From NCBI RefSeq assembly GCF_900114645.1, contig NZ_FOTR01000002.1, positions 434,001-498,000 of the forward strand: DNA of 64,000 bases, in the 5' to 3' direction. Source of the stretch: Gracilibacillus orientalis (GTDB lineage Bacteria; Bacillota; Bacilli; Bacillales; Amphibacillaceae). Both the position numbers and the translations under genes were made by a program. The notes beneath the pieces were generated by a model. It searched no databases. It was given only the letters and a program-made list of their open reading frames with translations, and had not been told where the DNA came from. Positions 54,415-62,616 of this stretch are shown here, piece after piece (positions within the stretch are counted from its first letter, which is position 1; the number at the start of each line of letters is the position of its first letter).

Positions 54415-54499
54415 TATTTTGCCTCCTATCCCCGAATAAAAAAATCATAGCAGACATTTTCGTTGCTGTTATGATGTCTTCATATTGATCGAATAAATT

Positions 54500-55540
54500 T
54501 TATAATCCATCCATATAAGGCATACGTGCCTCTGTATTTATCTGTCCTCTTACTCGCTTAATCCAACTATTACGTCCTTGTAGCCATTCGCCAAACTGAA
54601 AAGTAGTTGGCACACGATTAGGTCCTAATCCAATTCCGACCTCCAATGAATTCACATCATATATTGTCGTGTGCAATGTTCCCGCTGACTGTAAATATTT
54701 TTCCGAGAAAACTTCATTTTCATTATTATTCAGTACTTGATATGCTTCGGCTTTAGATAGTGACTGTTTTTGATTTCGTAAAATAGCTAATCGTCGTTGA
54801 GAGTCCGCTAGATGATAACGATTTGCTTCAGGAAGTAGATCAAAATGGTTCGTGCTTACTGTATCTTCTTTGACACGTACAGCTTGTGAAGTAGCTTCCA
54901 CGACATGTCTATTACCCAATCGATCTGCCAATACATAATTAAACGCTACACGATGTGGGACTTCTTTTAACAAGGCAATCGCTTCTTCATTGTTTTGGCA
55001 TTGCTCTAAAATCATTCGTGTAATAATGGTTGGGATAAAGCCATCGCCAGAACCTCGGCGATTCACAAAATTATATCCTGTCATCAATCCTTTTTCGTTC
55101 ATACCATCCGCTCTGCCTACAATGCGTTGAGAAGAACCAATCGTTGCAAACCCTTGTTTAGGCTGATATAATACGAACCTTCCTTCATATGTTTTCGGAT
55201 GATAATCGTAATTACGTACTAGAAAATGGTCACCGGTTAGAATAGAACACCCAGATCGAACCCATTCCTGCTGATAGCCACTGAAATGCATAATTGCTTG
55301 ATCTAGGGGTAATTTCAAGGATTCTGCTAACCCTTTAAGTTCTTCTAAAAACTGTGGAAACAGCGCATTAATCCATTGAATCGCTTCAGCACGATCAACA
55401 GAAAAACGTAGCTTCTTCGCCATATTTGGATTCGTATAAATGGGATGCAATGGAGATTGTTTTAACCATTCCCCTTGCTGAAAACCGAACGATCTATAAT
55501 CGCCTCTATATTGAATGATATCTACGTGATAATTTTTCAT
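54500..55540 (-). CDS. C45 family autoproteolytic acyltransferase/hydrolase
   Basis: A 346-residue Ntn-hydrolase-like protein of the C45 (acyl-CoA:6-aminopenicillanate acyltransferase) family, with the probable nucleophile cysteine in RSGCSIL at about 100 and NYDYHP and GRADGMNEKGL downstream. The ATG at 55540 has AAAGGA before it; the frame also extends to 55567. In this family the cysteine can become N-terminal by self-cleavage. Bacterial members hydrolyse or transfer acyl groups on amides; the substrate here is unknown. It is a single gene, opposite in direction to the following small gene. Confidence 0.85.
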   Translation of the reverse strand: MKNYHVDIIQYRGDYRSFGFQQGEWLKQSPLHPIYTNPNMAKKLRFSVDRAEAIQWINALFPQFLEELKGLAESLKLPLDQAIMHFSGYQQEWVRSGCSILTGDHFLVRNYDYHPKTYEGRFVLYQPKQGFATIGSSQRIVGRADGMNEKGLMTGYNFVNRRGSGDGFIPTIITRMILEQCQNNEEAIALLKEVPHRVAFNYVLADRLGNRHVVEATSQAVRVKEDTVSTNHFDLLPEANRYHLADSQRRLAILRNQKQSLSKAEAYQVLNNNENEVFSEKYLQSAGTLHTTIYDVNSLEVGIGLGPNRVPTTFQFGEWLQGRNSWIKRVRGQINTEARMPYMDGL

Positions 55541-55721
55541 CTTATTTTCCTTTACTATAGTGATCAAGACATTTGATTATTTTTCTGCCCAACAGTCTTG
55601 CAAACACAAACATAGCACGTATCATCTCAATCCCAAAGAAAATTGCCTATCAGCATGTTTATCACTTGGATACGAGGGGAAAATTATATATGAATCAATT
55701 GCAATAGAAAGGATGAGCACT

Positions 55722-55883
55722 ATGTCCAAAAAAACACAGTATCAACCTTTAGGAGGAAATAGGGATGAACCATCAGACGCTCAGGAAGTTATTTATGCAA
55801 AAGAATTTAAACAAGCAGATATTGCTGGTGGATATCGAAAGCCTAAAGTAAATGAAGCTAAAAAGGAAAATCCTAACATATAA
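55722..55883 (+). CDS. YfhE-like small protein
   Basis: A 53-residue polar protein starting MSKKTQYQPLGG with AAAGGATGAG before the ATG. The core AQEVIYAKEFKQADIAGGYR resembles the YfhE family of small Bacillus proteins (pattern S-x-QEV-x-Y-x-x-EFK-x-AD-x-AG). Function is unknown. It is followed by a good terminator, which supports a real gene. Confidence 0.7.
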   Translation: MSKKTQYQPLGGNRDEPSDAQEVIYAKEFKQADIAGGYRKPKVNEAKKENPNI

Positions 55884-55897
55884 GGACCGGTCATCTT

Positions 55898-55926
55898 AAA
55901 GCAGCTTTCTTAGCTGCTTTTTTCTT
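55898..55926 (+). terminator. Terminator of the YfhE-like gene
   Basis: AAAGCAGC and GCTGCTTT form an 8-bp stem with a 7-nt loop, followed by TTTTTTCTTT, 15 bp after the stop. Confidence 0.88.
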
Positions 55927-56218
55927 TAACTTTCCCCCATAGAAGGAGTTGTCAATGAGGGACCTCCTTTTTTCTCTACTGTTCGGTACAGAAAGATTCT
56001 TCCCTAATCCAGACGTCTCCAGCTAACGTTTCACAACTGTTTCAGCTACAGTAAAGATCATTTTGGATTTTTCCAAATTTTTATCTAATAGTTAATTCAA
56101 ATTTCCCCATCGAGTTAAGATGCGGTTTATTACTTGTTAAAACCATCCATTCACCACATTTTTCTCTTCTAAATTCTTAAACGATTAAATAAACTGAATA
56201 ATTTCTCCACAAAGGAAA
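55927..56218. other. Intergenic stretch without a gene
   Basis: Nearly 300 bp, AT-rich. A second weak hairpin (GAAGGAG with CTCCTTTTTTC, about 55942-55975) is the only structure seen. No coding frame is supported. Confidence 0.5.
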
Positions 56219-56276
56219 AAGGTATCAGGTCCCATCAGTGGACAGTTTGTCCATCATAAACAGTACCTGATACCTT
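56219..56276 (-). terminator. Hairpin terminator carrying a GTGGACAGTTTGTCCA-type repeat
   Basis: AAGGTATCAGGT and ACCTGATACCTT form a 12-bp stem; on the minus strand TTTTTCC follows. The loop contains GGACAGTTTGTCC, itself a dyad, and AAACAGTACC. A related, degraded sequence occurs at 58461-58490. It lies 26 bp after the methyltransferase stop. Confidence 0.75.
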
Positions 56277-56301
56277 CTCCCTATTAGATTACCTTCTAAG
56301 C

Positions 56302-57360
56302 TTATGCTCTTGTACGGTAGTTTAGATTATGATCCTTTAACATTTTATCTTTCCCGAATAAGAAGTGCTTCTCCATATCCGGCGAATATTTAGAGTTAAT
56401 GGTTTTGTTTCCTGTCGCTTCTGCTACTGCCCTTATCATAGCAGGTGATGCTCCACAACAAAGACCAATATAATTAACACCAATATTTTGTGCTTCTTTC
56501 GCCCAATCCGCTAATTCATACCGATTATGGTAAAGAGGATCTAACGATGTTGGGAAAGTTGTTTCAGTTGGCAGGGAACAACTGCATCCTCCATCAGGTA
56601 AATTAAAGAATGTTGGGTGCTCTTCAGTAGTTCGATATGGAATTGGTAATCCACCGACAAAACCTTCTACCTCTTCTCTAATTCTCTTTAGGTATGGCTG
56701 CATTGTATCTGGGCCACGGAAACAGTTCATCCCTACAACTAACGCTCCTTTTTCTGAGAGAATTTTACAGGATTCTTCTACCGTATAACCCTCTCGCAAT
56801 ATATTCTCGCCCATCAGCCCTAATGTAACAACTGCTGGCAAGTCTTGTTTTTGAATTTCTTCTAACGCAATAACAGCCTCTTCGTGATAATAAAAAGTTT
56901 CTGCATTTATAAAATCTACGCCTTCTTCTTTACACCACTTTACCATTTCCGCAAACATACTTCTTACTTTTTCCTTAGATTCAGGATCTTGAGGATCAAA
57001 AATGTTCGTATTTGAAATGTTACCTGCCACTAATGCTTCCTCTATAGGATGTTCTTTTGCTACTTCCTTCGCCAAATGGATTGCACTTCGATTTAATGGC
57101 TCAAGTAAATGTTCTTTACCTATAATTCTCATTTTTTCACGGTGGGCATTATATGTGAAAGCTAAAACTACATCTGAACCAGCATTCATGTAATCTCGAT
57201 ATGTTTGTTTTAAAACCTCTGGGTGTTCCAAAGCTACTTCCGGTACGAAAGATCCTGCTTGTAAATATCCTCTGCGTTCCATTTCAAACAAATACCCTTC
57301 TCCTACAATGACGGTGCCTTCTTTTAACCTTTGTTCTAAATTTCTTTTGCCCACTACCAT
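56302..57360 (-). CDS. Homocysteine S-methyltransferase family protein (betaine-homocysteine methyltransferase-like)
   Basis: A 352-residue TIM-barrel enzyme. Zinc-binding cysteines are C213 (GMNCFRGP) and C301/C302 (GLCCGASP). The N-terminal GEGYLFEMERRGYLQAG block (17 residues) and overall layout resemble betaine-homocysteine methyltransferase more than the S-methylmethionine enzyme MmuM. It would move a methyl group from betaine or a similar donor to homocysteine, giving methionine. A LysR regulator lies 95 bp upstream on the same strand with a spaced dyad between. The donor is inferred. Confidence 0.85.
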   Translation of the reverse strand: MVVGKRNLEQRLKEGTVIVGEGYLFEMERRGYLQAGSFVPEVALEHPEVLKQTYRDYMNAGSDVVLAFTYNAHREKMRIIGKEHLLEPLNRSAIHLAKEVAKEHPIEEALVAGNISNTNIFDPQDPESKEKVRSMFAEMVKWCKEEGVDFINAETFYYHEEAVIALEEIQKQDLPAVVTLGLMGENILREGYTVEESCKILSEKGALVVGMNCFRGPDTMQPYLKRIREEVEGFVGGLPIPYRTTEEHPTFFNLPDGGCSCSLPTETTFPTSLDPLYHNRYELADWAKEAQNIGVNYIGLCCGASPAMIRAVAEATGNKTINSKYSPDMEKHFLFGKDKMLKDHNLNYRTRA

Positions 57361-57412
57361 CTAACCCTCTCCCTTTTTTAAATCTAAGGTTAGTGTAGCA
57401 TTGAAATAATAA

Positions 57413-57447
57413 TATGGCATAACACCTAAAGTCTATCGATTGCCATA
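57413..57447. promoter_or_regulatory. Candidate LysR operator
   Basis: TATGGCA at 57413-57419 and TGCCATA at 57441-57447 form a spaced dyad with 21 bp between, in the gap between the LysR gene and the methyltransferase gene. This fits a LysR dimer-pair site. Confidence 0.45.
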
Positions 57448-57455
57448 GTTTTAAA

Positions 57456-58376
57456 CTATAACACAGTTAACTCGTCAGCAATCGTTTCTTTTAAATAGTT
57501 AATATACATCGTTGCTAACGGGCTGTTTGTGACATTCTTATGTGTAATATAGCCAACTGCGATTCGCTCATCCACCTTTAGTGGAAGCGCCACAATATCA
57601 TCATCGTTGATATCATAACAAATTACCCCTGTTGAAATCGTATATCCGTTCAACCCTTTTAGTAAGTTAAATAAAGTAGCTCGGTCACTCACGCGAATGT
57701 TTTTTGGTCTCGAAACCGTGCTGAGTATCTCCTCAGAAAAATAAAATGAGTTATAATCCCCTTGTTCAAAAGATAGATACGGATAAGGATTTAAATCATC
57801 TAAGGACACAGATTCCTGAATCGCAAGTGGATTGGTAGAACTTATAAACACGTGTGGCTTTGCTTCAAATAGGTCATGAAATATTAAATTTCCCTCTCTT
57901 AAAAATTTACAAATCACCTGTCGATTAAAATCATTCAAGTATAAAATTCCAATCTCACTACGAAGTTTTTTTACATCATCAATGATTTCATACGTTCTTG
58001 TTTCTCGTAACGTAAATTCATATTCATCACGGTTATAGTCTCTTAAAAGTTTTACAAATGCACTGACTGCAAAGGCATAATGTTGTGCCGATACAGAAAA
58101 ATGCTGCTGTGGTGATTGTGTCGCATTGGTATAGCGATTTTTAAGCAAGTCTGTCTGCTCCATCACCTGTCTTGCGTAACCTAAAAACTCCGACCCCTCT
58201 GGAGTAATGACAATCCCCTTATTCGTACGTGAAAAAATCGTAATTCCCAATTCATTCTCCAATTCTTTGATTGCATTGGATAGACTCGGTTGACTAATAA
58301 ACAACTGCTGTGCTGCTTTACTAATCGATCGACTCCTTGCCACTTCGATTACATATCTTAATTGTTGTAATGTCAT
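57456..58376 (-). CDS. LysR family transcriptional regulator
   Basis: A 306-residue LysR protein. The HTH is at the N-terminus (LQQLRYVIEVARSRSISKAA, FISQPSLSNAIKELENELG), followed by the effector-binding domain at about 90-300. Unusually for LysR pairs it is transcribed in the same direction as the downstream methyltransferase gene, not divergently. Control of methionine or sulfur-related genes is a reasonable inference from the neighbour and the TATGGCA dyad. Confidence 0.92.
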   Translation of the reverse strand: MTLQQLRYVIEVARSRSISKAAQQLFISQPSLSNAIKELENELGITIFSRTNKGIVITPEGSEFLGYARQVMEQTDLLKNRYTNATQSPQQHFSVSAQHYAFAVSAFVKLLRDYNRDEYEFTLRETRTYEIIDDVKKLRSEIGILYLNDFNRQVICKFLREGNLIFHDLFEAKPHVFISSTNPLAIQESVSLDDLNPYPYLSFEQGDYNSFYFSEEILSTVSRPKNIRVSDRATLFNLLKGLNGYTISTGVICYDINDDDIVALPLKVDERIAVGYITHKNVTNSPLATMYINYLKETIADELTVL

Positions 58377-58732
58377 CTACTCTTCCTCCTCACTCCCATT
58401 ACATAGTTTTATTGTAGCATAGATAGCTTGGGAAGAATTTTAAACACAACTAGGCACTATCTGTGGACGGTTCTCCATAAACAGTACCGGGGAACATTAA
58501 CCAAGCACCTCGTACTGCATAATGAAAAGAGGGCAAGATCAATGACTTCGTTTCAAATTTCAAAAGGAAAAATGGCATTCTAACACTTATGTGTTCTAGA
58601 TTTGATGAAAAAGTTGCATGTTTCGTTTAGTGGAAACCACTTTCATTGAAAAAATGAGTACTTGTCATGGAAAAATAGAACCACCTTAACGGAGCATAGA
58701 GCAAAGATACAGCGATATTAATTAGATCAATC
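58377..58732. other. Non-coding stretch with degraded repeat
   Basis: About 350 bp upstream of the LysR gene without a supported gene. It contains a degraded copy of the GGACAGTTTGTCC-type repeat at 58461-58490 (TGTGGACGGTTCTCCATAAA then CAGTACC). The right part may be debris of the adjoining methyltransferase fossil. Confidence 0.45.
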
Positions 58733-58879
58733 TAATTTCATTCCACAAAGGGTGTCTGTTATAGTTCCTTTACCGAACAATACTTTTTCCTGATCACCTA
58801 GAACCATGCTCGTATTCCGGTTATTCACGTTCATGAGGATGGTCGTAATCTCTGGGTGAGCCTTCCTGAGAGCTTTCAC
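58733..58879 (-). pseudogene. Fragment of RlmCD/RumA-type 23S rRNA uracil methyltransferase
   Basis: A 48-codon minus-strand frame reads KAHPEITTILMNVNNRNTS, then MVLGDQEKVLFGKGTITDTL and ends at a TGA. This matches the middle of TrmA/RumA-family methyltransferases, where related proteins have a PEI-TSI-x-NIN--TNVVLG and a GxxxIxDxxxG pattern. Start, catalytic cysteine and C-terminus are missing. Confidence 0.6.
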
Positions 58880-59155
58880 AAAATTATTCTTACCTTTTTA
58901 AAAAGGAAAATCTGAACTATTACTAGCTTCAGACGTTGCTGCAAAAGGCTTGGATATCCCTGATTTAACTCATGTTATTGATTTGGATTTGCCTAAAGAG
59001 ACGACATAGTTTGTTCATCGCTCTTTGGAAGAACTGGGCGGTTGGGGTCTGACTCAGGAACCGTTGTTGCCATTGTCACAGAGAGTGAGGAGCGACAACT
59101 GCAGAAGGTTGGTCGCCAGTTACATCTGACTTTTTTAAAGAAATTCTATTCAAAG
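58880..59155 (+). pseudogene. Fragment of a DEAD-box RNA helicase
   Basis: Plus-strand pieces in shifting frames read GKSELLLASDVAAKGLDIPD, LTHVIDLDLPKETT, a stop codon, FVHRS, and then EERQLQKVGRQLHL. These are helicase motifs V and VI regions of a DEAD-box RNA helicase C-terminal domain (related proteins have ASDVAARGLD and FVHRSGRTGR). A stop after KETT and frameshifts before and after FVHRS show it is dead. Confidence 0.75.
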
Positions 59156-59362
59156 GGAAATTAGTTAATTCAAAATAATTCACTTTCCCTATTGTCCTTT
59201 TTAAACACATATCTATGGTACCTATTACATGTTTCATTAGTTGAAACTTCTTCCTTCACGGGCGGTTCAGCACATAAAAGTTTTTACCTGTTGAAGTTAA
59301 GCCGCCGTACATAGAAATCAAATCTTATCTTTTTTATTTTCAAGCATACCTTTCTCTTCACA

Positions 59363-59446
59363 GGCTATATTGCTCGCTTGACGGGATAAGTCATTATTTC
59401 TCGCCAAGCGGAGTAGGTATCCCGTAAAGCGAAGACAATATCCAGC
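59363..59446. repeat. Long imperfect palindrome
   Basis: Left arm ATATTGCTCGCTTGACGGGA and right arm TCCCGTAAAGCGAAGACAAT with flanks pair with few mismatches around a 40-bp centre that is GC-richer than the flanks. It lies 65 bp after the SEC-C gene stop. It resembles a dispersed repeat or a long mRNA hairpin; only one copy is in this window. Confidence 0.55.
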
Positions 59447-59509
59447 GAAAAATTCTTTACTCTGGGAATGCTCCATTTTAAATAACAACACCCTGTCATC
59501 TGCAACCCT

Positions 59510-59881
59510 TTATCCACAGCATTTCTTGTATTTTTTCCCACTTCCACATGGGCATGGCTCATTTCTTCCAACTTTATATTCATTCACTACTGTACCTTGC
59601 ACTTCCTCATCTGAATTTATGGCCGTATAGTTCTGTAGATAGTATTCTGGAAGTTTATCTAACTTTTCACAATATCGTTTTTCATTATATACTTCATTAT
59701 TTTTCATAACATCATTCATTTCTTCTACTAAAACCGTTGCAATCATTTCCTTCGATTCAATCTCTGAGTAACCAAGATCTATTAATCGATGGAATGTTTT
59801 TTTTGTGGTTTTAGGATCATTATCACGTAATTGATTGTCTACTACTTCAAGCAGTTGGGCCTTTAGTTTATAATTAACCAT
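59510..59881 (-). CDS. SEC-C motif protein
   Basis: A 123-residue protein starting MVNYKLKAQ behind AGGAGAA. Most of it is helical and charged; the C-terminal 22 residues are a SEC-C zinc motif, [19 protein letters not shown], the same module that ends SecA. Small stand-alone SEC-C proteins are common in Bacilli; they probably use the zinc finger for protein or ribosome contact, but the role is unknown. Confidence 0.85.
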   Translation of the reverse strand: MVNYKLKAQLLEVVDNQLRDNDPKTTKKTFHRLIDLGYSEIESKEMIATVLVEEMNDVMKNNEVYNEKRYCEKLDKLPEYYLQNYTAINSDEEVQGTVVNEYKVGRNEPCPCGSGKKYKKCCG

Positions 59882-59889
59882 TATCAATT

Positions 59890-60311
59890 CTCCTATCTGC
59901 CGATTTATGGATATATCTTACCTTTATACACCCGGATTAGGTTGACTCATCTTTTCGAAAGCCTTCAATAGGTTAGTGTATGAAAAGAGTAAAACGTTAC
60001 AAATTTTGGTAAAATCAAATCAAACTATTATATTTTTGCTTTTATATTGTAACAAGTATCCAATTCTTTATTCAAGAACAACCACCTGTTCATTCTATGA
60101 GATAAGTATTTTCAGGGGTCTGTAAGCGTACCCCTGCCAAGTAGACACTTAAAGCTTGGGGTCACACTACTCCCTATTACATCGTTAAGGGATATTACAA
60201 GTTCACGGTGTGACATTGCGTTGTATTGGCTATTTTGGTTAAAGCATACATTCCACATTCGATTCGTCGGTAATCATCATAGACTGCTTCCACAAATCTC
60301 TCCCTTTTATT
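59890..60311. other. Intergenic region with two structured dyads
   Basis: More than 400 bp without a supported gene. CAGGGGT at 60113-60119 pairs with ACCCCTG at 60130-60136, and GTCACAC at 60161-60167 pairs with GTGTGAC at 60208-60214 with inner CCCT/AGGG pairing. They may be parts of a mobile-element end or a structured RNA. Confidence 0.45.
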
Positions 60312-60346
60312 ATAAAAAAAGAGTTGCGCCATCAATCACGCAACTC
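60312..60346 (-). terminator. Terminator of the VOC gene
   Basis: GAGTTGCG and CGCAACTC form the stem with a 10-nt loop; on the minus strand seven T follow. It starts 13 bp after the stop codon. Confidence 0.88.
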
Positions 60347-60358
60347 TTTAATCGTCAT

Positions 60359-60781
60359 TTACTCTTCAATCTCTGTATAAATTTGAAAGGTCACGCCAAA
60401 CTTGTCCGTTACATCGCCAAATCCCGGGCTGAAGGGTTCTTCTTTAAACGGCATATTGACTTGACCGTCTTGCCTCAAGGTTTCATAGATTTGTTTCGAT
60501 TTTTCTACTTCGTTTGTTGTAATGCAAATAGTTACCCGTTTCCCGTTTTCAATAGTCGAATCGCCTGGGGCATCAGATAACATGAGTTCCGTTTCACCAA
60601 CTTTTAATTTGGCATGCGCCACAAGACTCTTTAGCTCGTCCGTGAACGTATTAGGCATGTCTGGCATTTCTCCGTAAGTAAAAATGGAGATAATTTCTGC
60701 ACCAAGGGTTTCTTCATATAACTGGATGGCTTCCTTTGCGCGGCCCTCCAAAGTAATATAGGGGGTTAGTTTTACCATCAT
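60359..60781 (-). CDS. VOC family protein (PhnB-like)
   Basis: A 140-residue protein of the glyoxalase/VOC superfamily, PhnB-like type: LTPYITLEGRAKEAIQLYEE at the N-terminus, then a paired beta-alpha-beta unit ending in DKFGVTFQIY. GAGGAGG precedes the ATG. It lies 75 bp downstream of a SigJ/SigX5-like sigma factor; VOC or YciI-like genes are often linked to such sigma factors. Enzymatic role is unknown. Confidence 0.9.
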   Translation of the reverse strand: MMVKLTPYITLEGRAKEAIQLYEETLGAEIISIFTYGEMPDMPNTFTDELKSLVAHAKLKVGETELMLSDAPGDSTIENGKRVTICITTNEVEKSKQIYETLRQDGQVNMPFKEEPFSPGFGDVTDKFGVTFQIYTEIEE

Positions 60782-60856
60782 AGATTGTTCCTCCTCGAGT
60801 TTGGATTGAATGAAAATTGATCATTCATAAGTATAGACGTTCCTACCACTGTAAAA

Positions 60857-61837
60857 TCATCGGTTTTTCGTGAAATTCTTATTCACAGCCAAATCTGTCG
60901 GTAATCCAAATCGAACAAATAAATCGGAGTCTATGAAATGATGGATATGAGCGATCTTTCCATGGCTCATATCGAGGATATGTATTGCCCATGGAGTTAG
61001 CAACCCTTCTCGTCCACTTGGTACATATTGAGCATAAGCGGGACTATTTCCATTAGCTTGGATTGGTAGCAACCGGGAACCCAAACAATGGCTACGTGTT
61101 AGGTGATAGAATTCAGACAGATTCGAGTTGCCGCGAACCCACATCGTAAATGGCGGCATTGACAAGCTGCCGTTCTCGTTGAATAGCGCTAATAACGCGT
61201 CAATATCGTACTTCTCAAACGCTTCTACATAACGAGCAAGCAACTGTTGGTCTGCTTCGAAAACTCCATCCTGCCATTCATTGGACTGCAGATTCGATTG
61301 GGCGATCGTCCTTCGCGCTCGTTGCAAAGCACTGTTGACAGCTGCCGTGGTCATCCCCAACGCATTCGCCGTTTCACTCGCTGACCATCGGAAAACATCA
61401 TACAAGATCAATACTGCACGTTGCCGAGGTGGCAATATTTGCAGGATCGCAATAAACGATAATCGAATCGTTTCTCTACTAACTACGATATCCAGCGGAT
61501 CGCCAACTGTATCCGGTGTTGGCCATATCCAGGAAGCTCGAGGTAATTGGTCCCTAGGCTCTGTTACACTAGGGACCGGCTCTGAAATATCCATTGGGAG
61601 CGCCCGTCTCTTTGCATTCCTTAGCTTATCTAAACAAACATTCGTGACGATACGATACACCCAAGCTCTACGTGAAGAATGCTCCCGAACCTGATCCCAG
61701 TTCTGCCAGACGCGGACCATGGCCTCCTGTACCGCGTCTTCCGCCTCAAAAATCGATCCCATCATCCGATAACAGTATCCGGTTAATTCAGGACGCAGCT
61801 CCTCCATCATGTCTATTTTTCCATGCTTTTGGCACAT
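60857..61837 (-). CDS. ECF-like sigma factor with SnoaL-like C-terminal domain
   Basis: A 326-residue sigma-70 family protein. Region 2 is near the N-terminus (YCYRMMGSIFEAEDAVQEAM, WVYRIVTNVCLDKLRNAKRR) and region 4 near 125-185 (LPPRQRAVLILYDVFRWSAS). The C-terminal 120 residues form a SnoaL/NTF2-like domain (AFEKYDIDALLALF, GSRLLPIQANGNSPAYAQY), as in the TIGR02960 / SigJ-like group, where this domain replaces an anti-sigma factor. The base composition is clearly richer in G+C than the neighbours, which suggests transfer. The adjoining VOC gene is the likely partner. Confidence 0.92.
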   Translation of the reverse strand: MCQKHGKIDMMEELRPELTGYCYRMMGSIFEAEDAVQEAMVRVWQNWDQVREHSSRRAWVYRIVTNVCLDKLRNAKRRALPMDISEPVPSVTEPRDQLPRASWIWPTPDTVGDPLDIVVSRETIRLSFIAILQILPPRQRAVLILYDVFRWSASETANALGMTTAAVNSALQRARRTIAQSNLQSNEWQDGVFEADQQLLARYVEAFEKYDIDALLALFNENGSLSMPPFTMWVRGNSNLSEFYHLTRSHCLGSRLLPIQANGNSPAYAQYVPSGREGLLTPWAIHILDMSHGKIAHIHHFIDSDLFVRFGLPTDLAVNKNFTKNR

Positions 61838-61901
61838 TTAACATTCTCCTTTTTGACCCTCAAAACTCACCTTGATAACAAGGATTACATTCTTCCTTTA
61901 C

Positions 61902-61937
61902 AAAAAAGGCATAACACCTTCTAATGATGTTATGCCT
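61902..61937 (-). terminator. Terminator after the HsdR remnant
   Basis: AGGCATAACA and TGTTATGCCT form a 10-bp stem with an 11-nt loop; on the minus strand six T follow. It lies 15 bp past the remnant stop codon. Confidence 0.85.
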
Positions 61938-61951
61938 CTAGTTGCGATTGA

Positions 61952-62224
61952 TTAAGTTTTATAATGTATTTTACCAAGTCCCACCAATTGCCTAGCCACT
62001 TGCTTATTAGGAACAGAGCATGCTCTATCCTGTTTCTTCAATTTCTGCCACATTTCCCGTTTCACGTCTATTTTTTCTACCCAATCTATAACAGTATTGT
62101 CTTTAATAATATCTGTAATTGTTTCGGTTAGATCTTTTAAGCTTTCTTTTTCCATCTCCTTCATTTCTTCTCACATTGCATGGTATTCTTTCAATAGTTC
62201 TTCAATCTTTAATTGACGTGCCTT
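61952..62224 (-). pseudogene. C-terminal remnant of a type I restriction HsdR subunit
   Basis: One minus-strand frame reads KARQLKIEELLKEYHAM, a TGA stop, EEMKEMEKESLKDL, then TDIIKDNTVIDWVEKIDVKR and ends GKIHYKT. The I-x-N-x-x-x-DW-x-x-K-x-x-V-x-x-x-M pattern is the C-terminal DUF3387 region of one HsdR class. The internal stop and absence of the rest show decay. An intact-looking 70-residue frame (61952-62164) follows the stop and could be misread as a gene. Confidence 0.65.
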
Positions 62225-62291
62225 ATAAACCAAATTGAACGGAAAGAAAACTATTGCGACCGTCCCACGTACCAGTTATACATTATAATTC

Positions 62292-62522
62292 TTACTTTTC
62301 AGGCATAGTGTAAGTCACAAAAGCACCGCTACTGTCTTCCATCTTTGTAAAAATTTCATTAAGAATTTCTAATGCTCTTTCATTAGATTCATATTTACCA
62401 AGGATTTTATTCCATTGATCCAAAAAACTATTTTCAATAAAACCTGTTATGTTTTTACCTTTTACCGTAACATCTTTTACATGCATTAAGCTCTGTTTAT
62501 TTTGTGTCCTTATCCATAACAT
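62292..62522 (-). CDS. Small protein of unknown function, phage/RM-islet type
   Basis: A 76-residue protein starting MLWIRTQNKQSLMHVKDVTV. The pattern IRTQNK at the start and LGKYESNERALEILNEIFTK followed by YTMPEK at the end is familiar from small unnamed proteins in Bacillus accessory regions and prophages. The start is uncertain: GAGG is about 12 bp upstream of the chosen ATG, and in-frame codons extend to 62600. It lies between the HsdR gene and the HsdR remnant. Confidence 0.5.
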   Translation of the reverse strand: MLWIRTQNKQSLMHVKDVTVKGKNITGFIENSFLDQWNKILGKYESNERALEILNEIFTKMEDSSGAFVTYTMPEK

Positions 62523-62616
62523 TAAAAAAGTCATCCTCATAAAAAGTATTGAACTAACTTTCATCAAATCCACATACAATATAAATAATCCCTCAAGCAC
62601 TAAGTTAAAAACACTT

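Noticed and set aside
59365-59583. 72-residue minus-strand frame overlapping the SEC-C gene
   Set aside because: It reads through the long palindrome in a different frame from the SEC-C protein and has no ribosome site.
61952-62164. Independent 70-residue gene
   Set aside because: The frame continues upstream through a TGA with further HsdR-like sequence, so it is the end of a dead gene.
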